A stretch of DNA of 64,000 bases from Bacteroidota bacterium (GCA_013288685.1 JABDBM010000002.1:62001-126000); one strand, 5' to 3'; numbered from the stretch's first letter, positions 1-9,618 are shown. Made by a program: numbers and translations. The notes: generated by a model from the sequence alone, not told the origin.

Positions 1-606
1 TAAAAACTCCTTGATCCCAATTGATTGATACTCATCAAAACCCGTTCTGAAAAAGTTAAGACCATCGTATAAAAACTCTCCCAGGGTTTCGGTAGTGATG
101 CTCAAATAATCAAACGGAACGTGCGGCTGCAACCCGCGCGCAATCTTTAATAATTTTTTCTCCCATTCCGTCGGTTCGTCTGCCGCTTTGCTTATCAATT
201 GCTCCAGTTCTTTTTCCTGCCGCAGCTTTGACTCCAAACTATTTTGATGACGGTAAAATGCAACATCAAGGGTAATCAACAACTCTTTTTCTCTAAATGG
301 TTTAACCATAAAACCATAAGGCTGGGTGGTTTTTGCTTTCTCTAAAATACTTTCCTGAAAATTGGCAGAAAGGTAAACGAAGGCTATATTTTGAGCCGTT
401 AGAGTTTTGGCCAGGTCGATGCCGCTTAAAGGGCCTTTTAAAAAAATATCCAATAAAACCATTTCGGGTTTTTGTTCCTCAATAAGCGCCAGTGCTTCCT
501 TAACCGAATCGGCAATGCCGCAAACTTTATAGCCGGCACGGGTTAATATCAGCTTTAAATCAAGCGCTACCATTGACTCATCTTCTACTATTAATATCTT
601 TTTCAT
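1..606 (-). CDS. Response regulator, N-terminal receiver part (cut by left window edge)
   Basis: The reading frame starts at the ATG complementary to 604-606 and is still open at base 1, so the C-terminus is missing. The first 120 residues are a CheY-like receiver domain: acidic pair in IVEDE near residue 8-10, phospho-acceptor Asp53 in LLDIF, and the conserved Lys in MVKPF near residue 107. A linker and about 50 further residues follow whose fold I do not recognise, so an output domain may lie outside the window. It sits 13 bases behind the last of three tandem HisKA_2 kinases on the same strand and is very probably their cognate regulator. Product class is sure; output function is unknown. 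Confidence 0.88.
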   Translation of the reverse strand, partial: MKKILIVEDESMVALDLKLILTRAGYKVCGIADSVKEALALIEEQKPEMVLLDIFLKGPLSGIDLAKTLTAQNIAFVYLSANFQESILEKAKTTQPYGFMVKPFREKELLITLDVAFYRHQNSLESKLRQEKELEQLISKAADEPTEWEKKLLKIARGLQPHVPFDYLSITTETLGEFLYDGLNFFRTGFDEYQSIGIKEFL

Positions 607-619
607 ATTGATGTTTACC

Positions 620-2866
620 CTAAATATTTTTTTCTGCTATTTGATTGCCCGAAAGAATTTCTGCCAGTTGAAATTCAATGCTTACAGTAGTGCCAGCCTT
701 GCTTTTTATTTCAAAAGTCCCCCCCAACTGCTTGCTCAAAGCCTTCATCATCTCCATACCTAAAGAACTGGCGGTTCTAATATCAAAATCATCCGGCAAT
801 CCCTTGCCATTATCGGCAATGGTTAAAAGCAATGTGTCTATCCCTATTATCTGGAGGGCTATTATCACCGCCCCACCGTTACCTGCAAAAGCGTATTTAA
901 TGGCATTGGTAATTGCTTCGTTCAATATCAATCCCAACGGCACCGCCTGCGCCAGATCCATTTTTATAGGTTCCACCAATTGTTCAAAACGAATATTACT
1001 TTTTTTAGTGTCAAAACAATCGCGCAGGTAACTAATCAAATCGGTGATGTACGCAGGCATATCAATACTGGCTATGTTAGTGCCGCTATAAAGTTTTTGG
1101 TGGATGAGCGAGATGGACTGCACCCGGTTCTGGCTTTCGCGGATGGCATCAATGGCATCGCTATTTTGCAAATAGGCCGATTGGGTGCTGAGCAGGCTCA
1201 TTACAATTTGCAGGTTATTTTTTACACGATGGTGTACCTCTTTTAAAAGCCAGTCTTTTTCGGTAAGCAGACTTTGAAGTACTTTATTTTGCTCATTGAT
1301 CTCCAATTGTTTAGCCTGCAGCTGTAAATTAGTGCGCTGTTTAAGCCTGTATCGGCTGTACCCTAAACCCAGCAACACCAGCAACGCTGCTGAGCTGCCA
1401 ATGAATATATTCCGATTTAGCTTCGCCTGTTGTGTATCTGATTGCGATTGCCTTTCCAACGATGCCAGGTTTTGATCTTTTTCCCTCGCCTGATATTTTG
1501 CTTCGAGTGCCTCTGTTTGTTTGTTATGGGAGCTTTTCAAGTTCGAATCTGAGAGTAATTTATATTGAGCGTAGTGTTCAATAGCCGACCGGTATTTTCC
1601 CAATGCCAAATCTGCCTGGAACCACCAGTATGCATTCCTGCTTAACGATTGTACAAAATGTTTCTTTTCTAATAAAATGCTATTTTCTACTAAATAAGGA
1701 TAAGAGAGCTGGTATTGATTAGTTGCCGCATAATATTTTATAAAAGTAAGCAATGCTATCTCGCGCCCGGCCGCATTCGGTTTCGACAAAACCTTCATCT
1801 TATCGAAATAAGACTTTGCCTGGCCAAAATCATCAATTTTAATATAATTGAGTACAAACTGGCAGTAGATATCCACACGGGTGGCGGTATCCTTTTCTGA
1901 AACATATTTTTCAGGCAACTGTTTCAGTATCGCTAATGCTTCCACGTACTTATATAAGCTGTAATAGCAAACGCCCAGGCCCTGCGAAATAAATATAACC
2001 GATGGCTCGTCATTAAACTTCCGGGCTATTTTAAGAGCCTTTAAGCCATAAAATACGGATCGCTCATCGTTTCTTAAATTATAGTACGCAACGCTTGTCC
2101 TAACGTATATGGTGCACATTTGTAGGGTGGTATCTTTCAATGCTTCACCTGCTTTTACGGCCAACATCTCGTATTTTAACGAATTAGCCAAATCGCCAGT
2201 TTGCGTAAAGTTATTACCAATCAAATCAAATACGTTTTGGATCGGCTGATAGCCGATAGCCCGGTATATGGATAACGCCTCATAGAGATTATTGTTAGAA
2301 TCGGTAAACTGAGAAGCTTCCTGCTGAAAATCTGCCAGGTCCGTTAGTGTGGTTGCCTGCCGCTCCTTAGCGCCCACTGCTTTAAATAACTGAATAGCTT
2401 TTTTATAATATGTTATTTTCAACAGCACATCCTTACCGCTATTCCCATAGTGCTGGCCGATAATAATGTACGCTTCGGCTTCGTTACTAAGGTCATTTAT
2501 CCGGGTAAACAATGTTAAGGCTTGTTGCGACAATTTAAATCCGCTTTTATTGTCGCCTTTTTTATTGGCTATCAGAGCTGCCATCAACAAACAATTACCC
2601 TGGCTTTTAACATCATTTATTTTAATACTTAACTGTTCGGCCTGTTTCATTAAAGCATCGGCATTTTTTATATCATTGTTATTTGCGCCCGATTTAAGGA
2701 TCAATGTTTTGCTTAAAGCAAGGAGTGATTTTACGCGCGCGGTATCCGTTTGGCTTTTTTGGATATTTAAGACCGGCTGCCGGGCAGCCTCATCAACAGG
2801 GTGTTGCGCCGTAACGGTAAGTACGGAAACAAACAACACCACACAAATGATCACCGGTTTAAACAT
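620..2866 (-). CDS. TPR-repeat sensor histidine kinase, HisKA_2 family (copy 1)
   Basis: 748 residues. A signal peptide (cleavage after TVTAQ near residue 21) leads into about 450 residues of TPR-like helical repeats that would lie in the periplasm. One membrane helix follows at about 487-504, then a short coiled coil. The kinase core begins with the HisKA_2 phospho-acceptor motif KEVHHRVKNNLQ (His545/546). The ATPase domain shows the N box LILNEAITNAIKYAF near 646, DNGKGLPDDF near 685 and SSLGMEMMKAL. It lies 10 bases after copy 2 and 13 bases before the response regulator, so they should be co-transcribed. The signal sensed by the TPR region cannot be read from sequence. Confidence 0.93.
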   Translation of the reverse strand: MFKPVIICVVLFVSVLTVTAQHPVDEAARQPVLNIQKSQTDTARVKSLLALSKTLILKSGANNNDIKNADALMKQAEQLSIKINDVKSQGNCLLMAALIANKKGDNKSGFKLSQQALTLFTRINDLSNEAEAYIIIGQHYGNSGKDVLLKITYYKKAIQLFKAVGAKERQATTLTDLADFQQEASQFTDSNNNLYEALSIYRAIGYQPIQNVFDLIGNNFTQTGDLANSLKYEMLAVKAGEALKDTTLQMCTIYVRTSVAYYNLRNDERSVFYGLKALKIARKFNDEPSVIFISQGLGVCYYSLYKYVEALAILKQLPEKYVSEKDTATRVDIYCQFVLNYIKIDDFGQAKSYFDKMKVLSKPNAAGREIALLTFIKYYAATNQYQLSYPYLVENSILLEKKHFVQSLSRNAYWWFQADLALGKYRSAIEHYAQYKLLSDSNLKSSHNKQTEALEAKYQAREKDQNLASLERQSQSDTQQAKLNRNIFIGSSAALLVLLGLGYSRYRLKQRTNLQLQAKQLEINEQNKVLQSLLTEKDWLLKEVHHRVKNNLQIVMSLLSTQSAYLQNSDAIDAIRESQNRVQSISLIHQKLYSGTNIASIDMPAYITDLISYLRDCFDTKKSNIRFEQLVEPIKMDLAQAVPLGLILNEAITNAIKYAFAGNGGAVIIALQIIGIDTLLLTIADNGKGLPDDFDIRTASSLGMEMMKALSKQLGGTFEIKSKAGTTVSIEFQLAEILSGNQIAEKNI

Positions 2867-2876
2867 TTCGTTGAAT

Positions 2877-5186
2877 TTACATATAAATTTTGTCTATTTG
2901 ATTATTTGACAGCACCTTATCTAATTGAAATTCAATGATAATGGTAGTTCCAGCGTTACTTTTTATTTCGAAAGCGCCGCCTAATTGCTTGCTTAGGGCT
3001 TTCATCATTTCCATGCCTAACGAACTTGCACCTGGGAAATCAAAATCATCCGGAAGGCCTTTGCCATTATCGGCCACGGTTAGCATCGCTGTGTCGTCAC
3101 TTATCGATTGCAGCGCTATGATCACCTCGCCCCCGTCGCCCGTAAATGCATATTTTATGGCATTGGTAATGGCTTCATTTAATATCAGGCCAATTGGCAT
3201 TGCCTGTGCCAGGTCCATCCGTATAAGTTCGATCAGCAGCTCGAAACGGATACCTTGCCGACTGGTGTCGAAACAATCGCGCAGATAGTTCACCAAATCA
3301 GCAACATAAACCTGCATATCTATACTGGCTACATCGGTGCCGCTGTATAATTTTTGGTGAATGAGCGATATGGATTGCACCCGGTTGCGACTCTCGCGGA
3401 TAGCTTCAATTGCATCGTCGTTTTGCAGATAGGCCGATTGTGTATTTAGCAGGCTCATCACAATTTGCAGGTTGTTTTTTACCCTATGGTGTACTTCCTT
3501 AAGCAACCAGTCCTTTTCATTCAGCAATTTGTCCTTTTCATTCAATAAATGCTGCAACCTTTTGTTCTGCTCATTTATCTCAGCCTGTTTATTTTGCAGC
3601 AACAGGTTGCCGCGCTGTTTTAACCGGTAACGGTTATATCCAACCCCAAGCAGCAAGAGCAACATAACCGAACCGCCCAGTATAACATTGCGGCTGGTTC
3701 GGGCCTGTTCAAACTGGCTCTGTTGTAATTGTGCCTGTTTATTAAGAAGCTGTATTTTTGTTTCTTTCAGTTGGAGGTCTTTATCCTTCTGCTTTATATC
3801 GTACTTAAGTTGTAATTGCGAAACCTGTTTGTTTTTGGCAAGGGTAAAAACCGAATCATTCAATCGTTTGTATTCCTGGTAATGGTTAATGGCCCCCTGA
3901 TATTTAGCTAAGCCCGAGTCGGCCCTGAACCAATATAACTGATTGAGTGCTAAAAACCTGAATGTATTACCGGTCTTTTTTGAATTGATATCATCAATCT
4001 CCTTTAAAAGGGGATAGCAGCGCGCATATTGTTCGGTGGCCAGGTAGTAACGTACAATAGTTTTAAGAATGGCGCCGTGTAAGCTTTCGGAACCAGCGTA
4101 TTTTGTTAAACTATCCAATTCCGTTGCATAAGCTTTGGCTTCTTTATATTTTTTATATTTCGTGTAGATATCCAGGAAATCCATATCGATAAAGATATGT
4201 GCCTGCGTATCCGTTTTAAAATATCGCATGCCCGAAACAGTTTTGAGCACGCGCAACGCCTCTGCAGGTTTATTTATTTCGTACAGGGCCATCGCAGTGT
4301 TTTGGGTTGTATTGGCAACAGAAATCGAATCGCCGTACTTACGCGCTACCACAACTGATTTTTGAAAATATTTTATCGCCTGGCCGAAATTTTTTAAACC
4401 ATAATAACACAATCCCAGCCGGTTGTACAGCGTGCATACTTGCAATGAAGTATCTCTTTGCTCTTCGGCGGTATTTACAGCCAACAGCTTATATCTTAGC
4501 GCATTTTCAACATCCCCCATATCGTCCAATGCATTGCCAAGCAAATCATATACGCCCTGGAGGCTTTTATAGCCAATAGACTGGTAAATTGCCAGGGCCG
4601 CCCGAGCGGTCTCAGCCGATTCCCGGTACTTGCTTTGCATTTGCTGAAAATCGGCCAAATCAACCATTGTTGTCGCCCCCCTTTCTTTTTCGCCATTTTT
4701 TTGAAACAGCGCCAGTGCTGTTTTAAAGTAAGCCACCTTTTGCTCCATATCTTTACCCTGGTTACCATAATGCTGGCCAATCAATATATTGGCTTCGGCT
4801 TCGTCCCCGATATCATTTATTTTGGTAAACAGTGCCAGGGCATGCTGCGCCAACGCTAAGCCTTTATTACTGTCGCCCTTTTTGTTGAAAATAACCGCGA
4901 CCATTATTGCGGTCCTGCCCTCGCTTTTAATATCTTTTAATTGAAGGCTCAACTGTTCGGCCCGCTTTGCCAAGTTATAGGAACTGTCGATGTCTTTTGC
5001 CGTTGCGCCAGGTTTGTCCAAAACTTTGCGGCTTAGAGCAAGCAGCAGCTTTACACGCCCCGTATCCGGCCTGCTTTTTTGGATACGTGAAACCAGTTGC
5101 TGCGCCGATAAATCATACAATGACTGCGCTGTAGCCGCTGACGCCGTGACGAATAATAGAAAACAAACGATCAGCAACTTAACCAT
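2877..5186 (-). CDS. TPR-repeat sensor histidine kinase, HisKA_2 family (copy 2)
   Basis: 769 residues, same architecture as its downstream neighbour: signal peptide ending ATAQ, periplasmic TPR-like repeats, one membrane helix near 505-525, coiled coil, HisKA_2 motif KEVHHRVKNNLQ (His566/567) and an HATPase domain with LILNEAITNAIKYAF, DNGKGLPDDF and SSLGMEMMKAL. The last 204 residues align without gaps to copy 1, so these are tandem duplicates, while the sensor halves have diverged. The coiled coil has a local duplication (LLNEKDK followed by LLNEKDW) just before the phospho-acceptor, lengthening the linker by seven residues, a full heptad. The shared operon suggests several sensors feeding one response regulator. 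Confidence 0.93.
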   Translation of the reverse strand: MVKLLIVCFLLFVTASAATAQSLYDLSAQQLVSRIQKSRPDTGRVKLLLALSRKVLDKPGATAKDIDSSYNLAKRAEQLSLQLKDIKSEGRTAIMVAVIFNKKGDSNKGLALAQHALALFTKINDIGDEAEANILIGQHYGNQGKDMEQKVAYFKTALALFQKNGEKERGATTMVDLADFQQMQSKYRESAETARAALAIYQSIGYKSLQGVYDLLGNALDDMGDVENALRYKLLAVNTAEEQRDTSLQVCTLYNRLGLCYYGLKNFGQAIKYFQKSVVVARKYGDSISVANTTQNTAMALYEINKPAEALRVLKTVSGMRYFKTDTQAHIFIDMDFLDIYTKYKKYKEAKAYATELDSLTKYAGSESLHGAILKTIVRYYLATEQYARCYPLLKEIDDINSKKTGNTFRFLALNQLYWFRADSGLAKYQGAINHYQEYKRLNDSVFTLAKNKQVSQLQLKYDIKQKDKDLQLKETKIQLLNKQAQLQQSQFEQARTSRNVILGGSVMLLLLLGVGYNRYRLKQRGNLLLQNKQAEINEQNKRLQHLLNEKDKLLNEKDWLLKEVHHRVKNNLQIVMSLLNTQSAYLQNDDAIEAIRESRNRVQSISLIHQKLYSGTDVASIDMQVYVADLVNYLRDCFDTSRQGIRFELLIELIRMDLAQAMPIGLILNEAITNAIKYAFTGDGGEVIIALQSISDDTAMLTVADNGKGLPDDFDFPGASSLGMEMMKALSKQLGGAFEIKSNAGTTIIIEFQLDKVLSNNQIDKIYM

Positions 5187-5249
5187 AGTGATAGATTTAA
5201 ATGCAAACTTTGCCCGTGTGGTTGTATCATTTAAATATCCGAAAAAAAT

Positions 5250-7563
5250 TCAGTTATACAAACCTACCGCCCGGGCACTATGAAGCACTTTTTCCAGTGG
5301 AAATTCAATGGTGAGCGTTACCCCCGAGTTCCCTTTTATCTTAAAGCTTCCGCCTAACTGCTTGCTTAATGCCTTTATCATTTCCATCCCCAATGAGCTT
5401 GCTGCTTTAATATCAAAACCATCCGGCAGCCCCCTCCCGTTATCTGCAATGGTTAACATTACTGTTTCGTCGCCAATAACCTGCAATGCTACAATCACCT
5501 CTCCGTCTTTTTCGGGAAATGCATACTTTATGGCATTCGTTATACCCTCATTCAATATCAATCCCAGTGGTACCGCCTGTGCAAGGTCCATTTTTATGGG
5601 CTCAACCAATTGCTCAAAACGAATCCGCCGTGCCCCGGTATCAAAGCAGTCGCGAAGATAATTAATCAAATCGCCTATATAAGCAGGCATATCAATGCTC
5701 GCTACATTAGTGCCGCTATATAATTTTTGATGGATAAGGGATATGGATTGCACCCTGTTTTGGCTTTGACGGATAGCATCAAGCGCATCACCGTTTTGCA
5801 GATAGGCTGATTGTGTGCTCAACAAACTCATTACTATTTGCAGGTTATTTTTTTACCCGGTGATGCACTTCTTTAAGCAGCCAGTCTTTTTCGGTAAGCA
5901 GTTCGTCCTTTTCGCTTACCAGGCCTTCGAGCGCCAGGTTTTTCTGGTTAATTTCCTGTTGCTTTGCCTGCAATTCAAGGTTGCTGCGCTGCTTGTTCAA
6001 ATAGCCTTTGTAGGCCAGGCCGGCCATCACCAGCAACATGGCTATCCCGCCAAATGTAATATTCCTTTGCAGATTTGCTTTTTGCAATTCGGCATACTGG
6101 TTGCGCCCCTGGCTTTCCAAAAGTTTTATGGCTTGCTCTTTTTTAACGGATTCGTATTTTTCCAGCATATCGGCTATCTGCCTGCTTTTTGTCACACTAA
6201 AAAGAGAATCGTTCAGGTTTTTATACTTTTCAAAATAATTGATGGCCGAAATATAATTGCCCGAAGCCGAATCAACCCTGAACTTCATCAGCAAAACTTT
6301 GCGAAGACTTACCGGTCGTATCGCGTCTTTGGGCAGTTCCAATAATTTGTTAATATAAAACCCGGCTTTTTGAAATCGTTTGGTGAGCAGGTAAAAGTTA
6401 CCCAGCGTTTGGTAGTAGTAGATATAATCTGTCCACATTTCGCTGTTGGCGCTGTAAAAATCCTTGTTAAAGTTGGTGATTTTGAAAAGGCGCATCATTT
6501 CGAGGTAATATTGTTCGGCTTTATCATATTGCTTCAGGGCCTTATAACAATTGGCAAATTCTTCATTCATATCAACGCTTTGCGCCAGGTTTTGTGGTGG
6601 CACTTCCTGCACCGATTTTTTTAGAAAAACAAGCCCGTCAGCGGGCTTACCCTCACTTATGAAGTCGAACACCACGAGACTCATATCGCCATAAAAATCT
6701 TCAAATTTTCCTCTTCGCTTTATTATACGAATGGACTGCAATATCTGGCCAAGGCTTTGAGGGTACATACCCAGGTCGGAATAAGCTAAAGCAAGTTTTG
6801 AATAATAATAGTCAGACCGGGAAGTATCTGCTGTTGCTTCCATATTTTTCACCAATTCCAGCCGGTAAAATAACTCCCTATGCAAGTCGGGCTTTGATTT
6901 ATTAATCTCGGCCAATAAATCGTAAGTATCGTTCAGCTTTTTACAGCCGATGGTTTTGTATAGTGATAATACGTGCAACAGCTCGCCTTCGGCCTGATCT
7001 GGTTTTCCATCGGCAAAATGAGTTGCTGCTATATTTTGTAAGGTCTCAGTTTCCGCTTGCTTGCTACCGATTTGCTTAAACAGCGCGTGGGCCTGTTCAA
7101 AACATTGTATTTTGTACGGAATATCGCTTTTATTATCTGCGGGAACCAATATGCCCAGCGCGTTCCAATGCACTGCTTCCTGCTCCTTGTTATTAGTTTG
7201 GTGGTAGTAATCAATAATTTGCTTATAACAAGCTTTTGCATGCGGTATGTTGCCCGCCTGCCCGTCGCATAAGGCAGTTAATTCCAAAGTTTTGTTTTTC
7301 CATTCAACAAAACGCAAATCATCGCTTAATTTTGCCGCTTCGGCTAAAAACGAGTAGGCACTATCCAGGTCATTTTTATTTTCATTGGGCTTATCTATGT
7401 AATATTTGCCCAGTTTCAACAAAAGCGCTATCCTGCTGGTGTCGGGTTTGCTTTTTTTAATAAGCAATGTCCATTCAGCTGGTAAGCTGTTGTTCCGCTC
7501 CTGGCCCGAAGCGGCTACAGCTGCCATAAACAAAATAAAGCCGATGAAAAGAGATTTAGACAT
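5250..7563 (-). pseudogene. TPR-repeat HisKA_2 histidine kinase (copy 3), frameshifted at the phospho-acceptor
   Basis: Two reading frames together make one kinase. The upstream frame (7563 to 5845) has signal peptide, TPR-like repeats, membrane helix and coiled coil and ends HHRVKK-stop. The downstream frame (to 5250) resumes with NNLQIVMSLL and carries a complete HATPase domain. The break is a run of seven T on the plus strand at 5848-5854; both paralogues have six there. The start is the ATG complementary to 7561-7563, preceded by an AAGGAG Shine-Dalgarno-like sequence; an earlier in-frame ATG at 7620 would put 19 polar residues before the signal peptide. It is the promoter-proximal gene of the operon. 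It may be a real pseudogene, a slippage-rescued gene or a sequencing error. Confidence 0.85.
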
Positions 7564-7717
7564 AGCGTGCTCCTTGTAGCCAGAATGGTTTTGCTTCCGG
7601 CAATTTTTTGAACCAGGCATAAGCAGGTTTCACGCTGTAAAATTCCTGCCCGAGAGTCCTGTAATCAATGTATCCGATATGGGTTTTCTTGTACAGATTA
7701 TGTATTGGTAACCGGCA
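7556..7717 (-). other. Coding-like stretch without start codon, overlapping the start of kinase copy 3
   Basis: A 53-codon open frame on the minus strand runs from just after a stop at 7718-7720 to a TAA at 7556-7558. Its product has a protein-like composition rich in aromatic residues (for example IDYRTLGQEFY and AYAWFKKLPEAKPFW) but contains no ATG, GTG or TTG start. Its stop overlaps the ATG of kinase copy 3, as translationally coupled genes do, and the AAGGAG before that ATG lies inside it. It could be the tail of a decayed gene or a short gene with an unusual start. I do not recognise the family. Confidence 0.3.
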
Positions 7718-7863
7718 TCAATTATTATTTGCCCGTAAAAAGTATAATATTCCCCGCCGTTTAGCTATTGTTATTGCCTGCAAACCGGGTAACTTTACAT
7801 TAGTTGTTTATCGAAAACAAATACAACACGAATTGATTATTTTGTACGATACCAGATTTAGTT

Positions 7864-8529
7864 ATGAAAAATATTGTAAAAATACTCGCCATAAAGCAGG
7901 TAACACATGATGTTAAATGCTTCCGCTTTGAAAAACCTGCGGGCTACGATTTTGTACCCGGCCAGGCTACCGATGTATCCATTAATAAACCGGGACTGGA
8001 AGAGGAACTGAGGCCCTTTACGTTTACGTCACTGGAGAATGAGCCCTACCTGGAATTTACCATTAAGCGATATGAGGCTCATCACGGCATCACCGATAAA
8101 TTACATCAGCTTGTGCCTGGCGACGAATTAATTATTGCCGATGCCTGGGGCGCAATTGAGTATGAAGGTCCTGGCTACTTTATAGCAGGAGGCGCCGGGA
8201 TCACGCCTTTTATTGCCATTCTGAGGGCTTTGCATAAAGAAAAAAAAATAGCCGGTAATAAACTTTTCTTCTCCAATAAAACCGCTGCAGATATTATCTA
8301 TGAGCAGGAACTGGTAGAAATATTAGGTAACAATGTTGTTTTTATTTTGACAAAAGAAAATAACCCGAGCTACGTGCACGGACATATTGATACAGCTTTT
8401 ATTAAACAAAACGTTAACGACTTTAATAAGCACTTTTATATTTGCGGACCCGATGAGATGGTGATTGATTTGACAAAGCAATTGGAACAGTTGGGGGCTA
8501 AAACGGATTCGGTGGTGTTTGAAAAATGA
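7864..8529 (+). CDS. FAD-dependent ferredoxin/flavodoxin reductase-like oxidoreductase
   Basis: 221 residues, the usual length for stand-alone ferredoxin-NADP reductase-fold proteins. The FAD domain has the R-x-F-T-F-T-S motif (RPFTFTS near 50-57), and the nucleotide domain begins with GGAGITPF near 117-124. The C-terminal part contains YICGPDEM, the CGP motif that contacts NAD(P)H. There is no iron-sulfur or haem domain, so it must pass electrons to a separate partner. No signal peptide, so cytoplasmic. It is the first plus-strand gene after the kinase operon, in a run of oxidoreductase genes. The physiological electron acceptor is unknown. Confidence 0.85.
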   Translation: MKNIVKILAIKQVTHDVKCFRFEKPAGYDFVPGQATDVSINKPGLEEELRPFTFTSLENEPYLEFTIKRYEAHHGITDKLHQLVPGDELIIADAWGAIEYEGPGYFIAGGAGITPFIAILRALHKEKKIAGNKLFFSNKTAADIIYEQELVEILGNNVVFILTKENNPSYVHGHIDTAFIKQNVNDFNKHFYICGPDEMVIDLTKQLEQLGAKTDSVVFEK

Positions 8530-8539
8530 TGGAAATGTA

Positions 8540-8649
8540 GAGACGCGATACTTCGCGTCTCCCACATACGGGTAGAGTAAAAATATAAATATGCTGTCTA
8601 ATGCTATGGTTGAGCGCATAGCGGGAGGAGACGCGAAGCATCGCGTTTC
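8540..8649. repeat. REPIN-like pair of inverted palindromic repeats
   Basis: Two hairpins face each other across about 66 bases. The first (8540-8561) is a perfect 9-bp stem, GAGACGCGA / TCGCGTCTC, with loop TACT. The second (8628-8649) has GAGACGCGA / TCGCGTTTC with loop AGCA. Their flanks (GTA before the first, TAC after the second) show the second is an inverted copy of the first. A small inverted repeat (GCTATG / CATAGC, 8603-8622) lies between them. This is the arrangement of REP doublets (REPINs) found between genes in many bacteria. No transposase is nearby. Confidence 0.75.
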
Positions 8650-8665
8650 TACAAAAACAATCAAC

Positions 8666-9355
8666 ATGAAAACAATAATCATAACCGGCGCCGACGGTAA
8701 TTTAGGCACTACCGTTACCAAAACCTTTTTGGATGAAGGATATCAGGTAATTGCAACCGTATCGCGGGAAGCATCAAAAGAAAAGGTGCCCGACCATCCG
8801 CAATTGGACGTACATGCCGTTGATTTGACTGATGAAGATGCTACCAGCGCATTTATTATTTCGGTAATTGAAAAGTATCAGACAATAGACGCAGCGCTAC
8901 TATTAGTCGGTGGTTTTGCTGTGGGCGATATAGAAGCGACCTCAGGTGCTGATCTGAAGAAAATGTATGCGCTGAATTTTGAGACTGCTTACTATGTGGC
9001 ACGTCCGCTTTTTGCCCACATGAAAGAAAATGGTAAGGGCCGTATTGTTTTTATCGGTTCGCGCCCGGCTTTAAAGCCTGCCGATGGCAAAGCGATGGTG
9101 GCGTACGCCTTGAGTAAATCGCTCCTTTTTAACCTGGCCGAATTGATGAACCAGGACGCCAAAAAAACTAACGTGGTGACCACCGTTGTGGTGCCCAGCA
9201 CCATTGACACCCCTGTAAACCGCGATGCTATGCCTGGTGCCGACCCGGCTAATTGGGTGAAACCACAGCAACTGGCTGATATTATGAAATTTATTTGCAG
9301 CGATACCGCGGATGTGTTGCGGGAAACAGTATTGAAAGTGTATAATAACGCTTAG
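8666..9355 (+). CDS. Short-chain dehydrogenase/reductase (SDR) family oxidoreductase
   Basis: 229 residues. The N-terminal nucleotide-binding motif is TGADGNLG (residues 7-14), and the catalytic set is Asn104, Ser132 (IGSRPA), Tyr147 and Lys151 (YALSK), a classical SDR. I use the ATG at 8666, giving MKTIIITGADG. An upstream in-frame ATG at 8591 would start inside the REP-like repeat and add residues encoded by that repeat, so it is unlikely. Substrate and cofactor preference are not visible. The start lies 17 bases after the repeat's second hairpin, which would therefore be in the 5' leader. Confidence 0.9.
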   Translation: MKTIIITGADGNLGTTVTKTFLDEGYQVIATVSREASKEKVPDHPQLDVHAVDLTDEDATSAFIISVIEKYQTIDAALLLVGGFAVGDIEATSGADLKKMYALNFETAYYVARPLFAHMKENGKGRIVFIGSRPALKPADGKAMVAYALSKSLLFNLAELMNQDAKKTNVVTTVVVPSTIDTPVNRDAMPGADPANWVKPQQLADIMKFICSDTADVLRETVLKVYNNA

Positions 9356-9368
9356 CAATAGAAGCCAA

Positions 9369-9451
9369 AGGACAAGAAACAAGAGTTAAGACGAAAGGTT
9401 CAATCTGATCAGATTGAACAGGCTTCTAACTTGATTCCCGGTTCTTGTCCT
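9369..9451. repeat. Nested palindromic intergenic element, copy A
   Basis: Outer arms AGGACAAGAA (9369-9378) and TTCTTGTCCT (9442-9451) enclose a perfect 22-bp palindrome, GTTCAATC...GATTGAAC (9398-9419). The segment after the left arm (CAAGAGTTAAGACG) recurs in the element at 12914, so the two are copies of one family. It lies just after the SDR gene. There is no U-tract, so it is not an ordinary terminator. A repeat is directly visible; mobility is inference. Confidence 0.7.
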
Positions 9452-9618
9452 CTTGATTCTATTCCAGCCATTGGCGATATTTCGTATTTAACAGCCCCCC
9501 CTGCGGATATATCGTAGTCAAAACGCGATTGACAATACTTAAAATACTGATAAACAATAAGTTAAAACTTTGGGCATGAAATTAGGATACTCCCTCCTGA
9601 TTTTAAAATCCGAAGGCA

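Noticed and set aside
5250..5831. Separate 193-codon kinase gene
   Set aside because: It begins in the middle of the HisKA_2 domain and continues kinase copy 3 after a one-base shift; treated as part of the pseudogene.
7668..7910. 80-codon plus-strand reading frame
   Set aside because: It overlaps the start of the flavin reductase gene, has no domain and no promoter; probably chance.
8540..8649. CRISPR-like repeats
   Set aside because: Only two hairpins in opposite orientation with no spacers of constant length; fits a REP doublet.
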